A stretch of DNA of 64,000 nucleotides, taken from contig NZ_BAFT02000030.1 in the NCBI RefSeq assembly GCF_000308475.2, forward strand, positions 28,823 to 92,822, written 5' to 3'. Shown in pieces: positions 61,087 to 64,000 of the stretch. Positions within the stretch are counted from its first letter, which is position 1. The number at the start of each line of letters is the position of its first letter. Below the pieces are notes generated by a model, which was given only the letters and a program-made list of their open reading frames with translations, was not told the origin of the DNA and did not search any database. Both the position numbers and the translations under genes were made by a program. The DNA comes from Nocardia brasiliensis NBRC 14402 (GTDB taxonomy: Bacteria > Actinomycetota > Actinomycetes > Mycobacteriales > Mycobacteriaceae).

Positions 61087-62244
61087 TCACCGGCTCAGAT
61101 CCCGCACCGCACGGTGCAACGCTGCGGCCAATCTCTCGTTTTCGCCCGCCTGGAAACCGAAGGCGGCGCGTCTGCGGGTGTAGCCGTAGGTCAGGCCGCT
61201 GTGCGGGTCGGCGAAGCCGTCCGAGCCTGCCGCACCGGTGTGACCGAACGCCTGCGCGCCGAGAAAAGGATAGATCAGACCTTTCGCCTCGAAACCGACC
61301 GAGTAGGGGGTGTGATCGCCGCGGACGAGATCCCGGCCGTCCGTCTGGATGGTGGTGAACTCGGCGAGGATATCGGGTTTCAGCAGGGGCGCTCGGCCGT
61401 CGACCGCCGAGATCGCCGCCGCGTACATGGCGGCCAAGGCGCGGGCGCTGCCGACGCCGCCCATCGAGGCGGGACCGTTGGCGCGCAGGCGCGGGTCGTT
61501 CGGTAGGGCGAGCACGTCGTGCGGGGTGAAGCCGGCTGCGTTCAGGTTGTAGGCGATGCCCGGAATGCTGTGCGGTCCAGGCGCATTCGATTCGAACGCG
61601 GCCTCGAGCGCCGGCGCGGCCAGCCACGGCAGCACCGGTAGGTACCGATCGTCTTGCGCGGCAGGCAAACCCAGGTAGAGATCCAATCCGTACGGTGCGC
61701 GGACGCGTTCCTCGAACAGTTCCTGGATCGAACGGTCGACGACCCGCCGGAGCACGGCATCGAGAATGGCGAAGGTGACGAATCCGCCGTAACCCTGCAC
61801 CTCGCCCGGCCGGAAGTACGGGCGCTGACCGGCCACGCGACGCGCGATCAGTCGATCGTCGGCGAGTTCCGCGCGGTCGAACCCGCCGTCGACGCCGATC
61901 ACCCCGGATCTGTTGGTGAGCACCTGCCGCAGGGTGATTTCCTCCTTGCCGCCCTCGGCGAACTCCGGCCAGTAGGCGGCGACCGGCTGATCCAGTTCCA
62001 CTCTGCCCTCCTGTGCCAGCAGCGCGACCACTATCGTCGCCGCGCCTTTGGTAGAAGAGAGAAGACCCGTCAGCGTGTCCCCGGTCACCTGCGGTCCGGC
62101 CCACAGGTCGACCACCGGTGTGCCGTGCACGAAAGCGGCCAGCTGCGCGCCGGATTCGCCGTTCTCCGCGGCGACGACCGCCGCGAATTCGGTGCGTATG
62201 CTTTCGAATCCCGGTGCGACAGTGCCCTGTACATCGATGCTCAT
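61087..62244 (-). CDS. Serine hydrolase of the beta-lactamase/esterase (EstB-like) family
   Basis: 385 residues from ATG 62244, overlapping the DoxX gene by four bases. The nucleophile motif is [12 protein letters not shown] (S-x-x-K), the second motif probably the tyrosine in [14 protein letters not shown], and the third HTGAAGSDG near the C terminus. Class-C-like folds of this kind are mostly carboxylesterases or DD-peptidases. No signal peptide, so a cytosolic esterase is likely. Confidence 0.88.
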   Translation of the reverse strand: MSIDVQGTVAPGFESIRTEFAAVVAAENGESGAQLAAFVHGTPVVDLWAGPQVTGDTLTGLLSSTKGAATIVVALLAQEGRVELDQPVAAYWPEFAEGGKEEITLRQVLTNRSGVIGVDGGFDRAELADDRLIARRVAGQRPYFRPGEVQGYGGFVTFAILDAVLRRVVDRSIQELFEERVRAPYGLDLYLGLPAAQDDRYLPVLPWLAAPALEAAFESNAPGPHSIPGIAYNLNAAGFTPHDVLALPNDPRLRANGPASMGGVGSARALAAMYAAAISAVDGRAPLLKPDILAEFTTIQTDGRDLVRGDHTPYSVGFEAKGLIYPFLGAQAFGHTGAAGSDGFADPHSGLTYGYTRRRAAFGFQAGENERLAAALHRAVRDLSR

Positions 62245-62651
62245 GCGGATCGCCCCGAGCGACGCAACAGCGCCAAAGGATTTCGTTGCCCGACCGGCGG
62301 GCGCAGCCGCCAGGACACGAGGGTGATTCCCGCGAACACCAGCGGCCCGACCCACGCCTTCGGCTTGTCGCCGACCGCGAGATGCGAGGCCGCCGCGCCC
62401 ACGAAAACGAAAGTCAGCCCGGCATAGGCCCATTCCTCGGCCCGCGGCTGCCCCGGCAGCACGATCGCGGCCGCCGCCGCAGATTTCGCGGCACCGAGGA
62501 TGCTCGCGAAATACATCGGATAGCCGAGATGCTCGAAAGCGGTACGGACATGGGGGATTCGAGCAAGATCCCAGTAGGCGCCGACCACCGATTCGGTGAG
62601 CAGCAGACCTGAGGCGCCCAGATAGGCGAGGTCCTTCGCGCGGCTGTGCAT
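62241..62651 (-). CDS. DoxX-like family membrane protein
   Basis: 136 residues from ATG 62651. Four hydrophobic segments and the DoxX-like pattern LGYPMYFASILGAAKSAAAA, typical of small actinobacterial members. Function unknown. Overlap with the serine hydrolase gene suggests one operon, and the divergent SigJ-type sigma gene could control it. Confidence 0.86.
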   Translation of the reverse strand: MHSRAKDLAYLGASGLLLTESVVGAYWDLARIPHVRTAFEHLGYPMYFASILGAAKSAAAAAIVLPGQPRAEEWAYAGLTFVFVGAAASHLAVGDKPKAWVGPLVFAGITLVSWRLRPPVGQRNPLALLRRSGRSA

Positions 62652-62717
62652 GGGTAGTCCTTCCGTCGAGTGTGCTGCCCCTCTGACGGATGGCGGAACG
62701 AAAAGGTAACAAGCCTT

Positions 62718-62745
62718 GTCACACTCTGCCCGCGCGCACCGTCAT
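62718..62745 (+). promoter_or_regulatory. SigJ-like promoter of the sigma factor gene
   Basis: GTCACA (62718-62723), exactly 16 bases, then CGTCAT (62740-62745). This matches the mycobacterial SigJ consensus GTCACA-N16-CGTCCT at all but one position, and lies about 28 bases before the GTG of the SigJ-type gene. The element suggests autoregulation. Confidence 0.65.
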
Positions 62746-62773
62746 AAGTATGGGACGAGGCGGAGGAGAACAC

Positions 62774-63646
62774 GTGGACGAACACCTGGCCGACCGGTTC
62801 GAGGCGCACCGCGCGCATCTGACGGCGGTGGCCTACCGGATGCTCGGCTCGCTGACCGAAGCGGACGACGCGGTGCAGGAAGCGTGGCTGCGGTTGGCCC
62901 GGGTGGACCCGGCCGAGATCGGCAATCTGGGCGGCTGGTTGACCACCGCCGTGAGCCGGGTGTGCCTGGACATGCTGCGCTCGCGGCGGATTCGACGCGA
63001 GGACTCGTTCGAGGAGCAGCTGCCGGATCCGGTGGTCCGCCTCGACGACGGTGCCGACCCGGAACAGCAAGCGGTGCTGGCGGATTCGGTCGGCCTGGCA
63101 TTGCTGGTGGTTCTCGACTCGTTGAATCCGGCGGAGCGGCTGGCGTTCGTGCTGCACGACATGTTCGCGCTGCCGTTCGATCAGATCGGGCCGATCCTGG
63201 GCAAGTCGTCGGCCGCGGCCAAAACCATCGCCAGCCGGGCCCGGCGGCGCGTGCAGGCCGGTGCGCCGCGGCTCGACCCGGATCTGCCCCGCCAGCGCCG
63301 CGCGGTCGCGGCGTTCCTCTCCGCCGCGCGCGAGGGCAGCTTCGACGCGCTGCTCTCCCTGCTCGACCCCGACGTGGTGCTGCGCGCGGACAGCGGCTCC
63401 GGCGGACTCCAGATCATCCGCGGTGCGTCGGCGGTGGCCGGGCTGCTGGACACCTTCCACACCTTCGCCAACCGGTACGCAGTCGCGCCCGCGATCGTCA
63501 ACGGTGGCGCGGGCCTGCTGAGTACCGTCGACGGCGCACCGAAGTCGGTGCTCGCCTTCACCGTCGCCGACGATCGAATCACCGCGATCGACCTGATCGC
63601 CCACCCCGAACGCCTAGCCACCCTCCCCCTCCCCGCAAACCACTAG
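62774..63646 (+). CDS. sigJ: ECF sigma factor, SigJ type, with SnoaL-like C-terminal domain
   Basis: 290 residues from GTG 62774, chosen for its strong SD (GGAGGAG); ATG 62750 is the alternative. Region 2 is visible at residues about 8-75 (AYRMLGSLTEADDAVQEAWL), region 4 at 110-155 (LNPAERLAFVLHDMFALPFD, SSAAAKTIASRARRR), and a ~120-residue SnoaL-like domain after it. SigJ-type factors lack an anti-sigma gene and are tuned by this extra domain. In mycobacteria SigJ responds to oxidative stress. Confidence 0.92.
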   Translation: MDEHLADRFEAHRAHLTAVAYRMLGSLTEADDAVQEAWLRLARVDPAEIGNLGGWLTTAVSRVCLDMLRSRRIRREDSFEEQLPDPVVRLDDGADPEQQAVLADSVGLALLVVLDSLNPAERLAFVLHDMFALPFDQIGPILGKSSAAAKTIASRARRRVQAGAPRLDPDLPRQRRAVAAFLSAAREGSFDALLSLLDPDVVLRADSGSGGLQIIRGASAVAGLLDTFHTFANRYAVAPAIVNGGAGLLSTVDGAPKSVLAFTVADDRITAIDLIAHPERLATLPLPANH

Positions 63647-63670
63647 CCGAGGCCACGAAGCATCGGTTCC

Positions 63671-63855
63671 GCGCACCAATTCGCATCACGCGCACCCATT
63701 CGTCAGGCGAATCCGCACGCGCCGCGCGAATCCGCACGCGGCGAGCACTGTAGCGACGACAGGCGAACCTGTGCGCGCCAAGCGAACTCGTACACGGCAC
63801 GCAAGCCCGCGCCCGCGAAGCCCCGTCCCGCGCGCGCGAACCTGTGCGCGGGACG
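63671..63855. repeat. Diverged ~19-bp tandem array (left part)
   Basis: Units starting GCGAA or GCGCA recur at 63671, 63690, 63707, 63726, 63745, 63763, 63782, 63801 and 63836, mostly 18-19 bases apart. The best-kept 15-mer has the form GCGAAYYYGYRCRCG (63707, 63726, 63763, 63782, 63836). The array starts 25 bases after the sigJ stop. It merges with the perfect array on its right. Confidence 0.6.
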
Positions 63856-63858
63856 GCG

Positions 63859-64000
63859 ACTCCGGCCCGGCAGGGCAACTCCGGCCCGGCAGGGCAACTC
63901 CGGCCCGGCAGGGCAACTCCGGCCCGGCAGGGCAACTCCGGCCCGGCAGGGCAACTCCGGCCCGGCAGGGCAACTCCGGCCCGGCAGGGCAACTCCGGCC
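63859..64000. repeat. Perfect 19-bp tandem array running off the window
   Basis: The unit ACTCCGGCCCGGCAGGGCA is repeated seven times without a change from 63859 to 63991 and continues with nine more bases to the window end. The true copy number is therefore unknown. All three frames on the minus strand stay open through the array, giving long Pro/Gly/Cys-rich frames that are artefacts of the repeat. Confidence 0.95.

Noticed and set aside
63579..63992. Minus-strand frames with Cys/Gly/Pro 19-residue repeats
   Set aside because: A 19-bp repeat without a stop stays open in all three frames; the apparent repeat protein is an artefact of the DNA array.
63859..64000. 19-bp array considered as a CRISPR
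   Set aside because: The units are directly adjacent with no spacers, so it is a simple tandem repeat.

Overview
The window is a GC-rich actinobacterial chromosome segment, most likely from Nocardia or a close mycolic-acid-containing relative. The main evidence is gene order. Penicillin-binding lipoprotein, GNAT, ispG, rip1 and dxr, then rlmN, cdsA, frr, pyrH, tsf, rpsB and an M23 peptidase, then xerC, dprA, comM-like, yraN, DUF2469, rnhB, lepB and rplS follow the order I recall for the Mycobacterium tuberculosis Rv2864c to Rv2904c region. Type VII secretion-type substrates, a DUF5753 regulator, FABP/nitrobindin and a KstR-type operator also fit. No tRNA, rRNA, CRISPR array, intact insertion sequence or prophage was seen.

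Layout. 1-12.6 kb is accessory: a partial DUF5753 regulator, two ABC-2 permeases without an ATPase, an APC permease, an ImmA/IrrE-type peptidase facing a DUF4254 gene, a phosphotransferase, an SDR/HxlR divergent pair, a MerR-beta-clamp fusion coupled to a TPR protein, a nitrobindin, and a four-gene EspC/WXG100 substrate operon. 12.6-19.7 kb is conserved: cell-wall (PBP, Rip1) and MEP isoprenoid (Dxr, IspG) genes plus a DUF2631 gene. 19.9-31.7 kb is accessory: a LysR regulator with a histone-H1-like tail beside DUF5997, a cysteine dioxygenase-rhodanese operon behind a candidate Cys-rich leader peptide and hairpin, an inositol-monophosphatase-like gene coupled to an unrecognised 418-residue gene, a scar of broken genes near 26.8 kb, and a pckA-sulP-DUF5313 operon with an ArsR regulator.

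32.3-41.4 kb is the conserved rlmN/cdsA/frr/pyrH/tsf/rpsB block (23S rRNA and tRNA methylation, phospholipid precursor, translation, UMP kinase). It is interrupted between rlmN and cdsA by a LapA-like gene and an AbiE-like toxin-antitoxin pair with a perfect 11-bp inverted-repeat operator. 41.4-53.2 kb is accessory: an epoxide-hydrolase remnant, DUF1990, DoxX-like membrane protein, YqeY, alkylsulfatase, two DUF202 proteins, an acetoacetate-decarboxylase-like gene under a KstR-type box, a secreted lipase-like protein, a TetR/MFS efflux pair, and a LasA-type M23 peptidase with a Trp/acidic tail. 53.3-60.9 kb is the conserved xerC-to-rplS block with a VapBC module between xerC and dprA. From 61 kb a serine hydrolase/DoxX pair faces a SigJ-type sigma factor with a good SigJ-like promoter, and the window ends inside a ~19-bp tandem array that is degenerate on its left and perfect on its right.

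Start codons were chosen by eye from SD-like sequences, 4-bp overlaps and family knowledge. GTG starts are frequent, so several starts are uncertain. Functions are assigned from remembered family motifs; no database search was possible.
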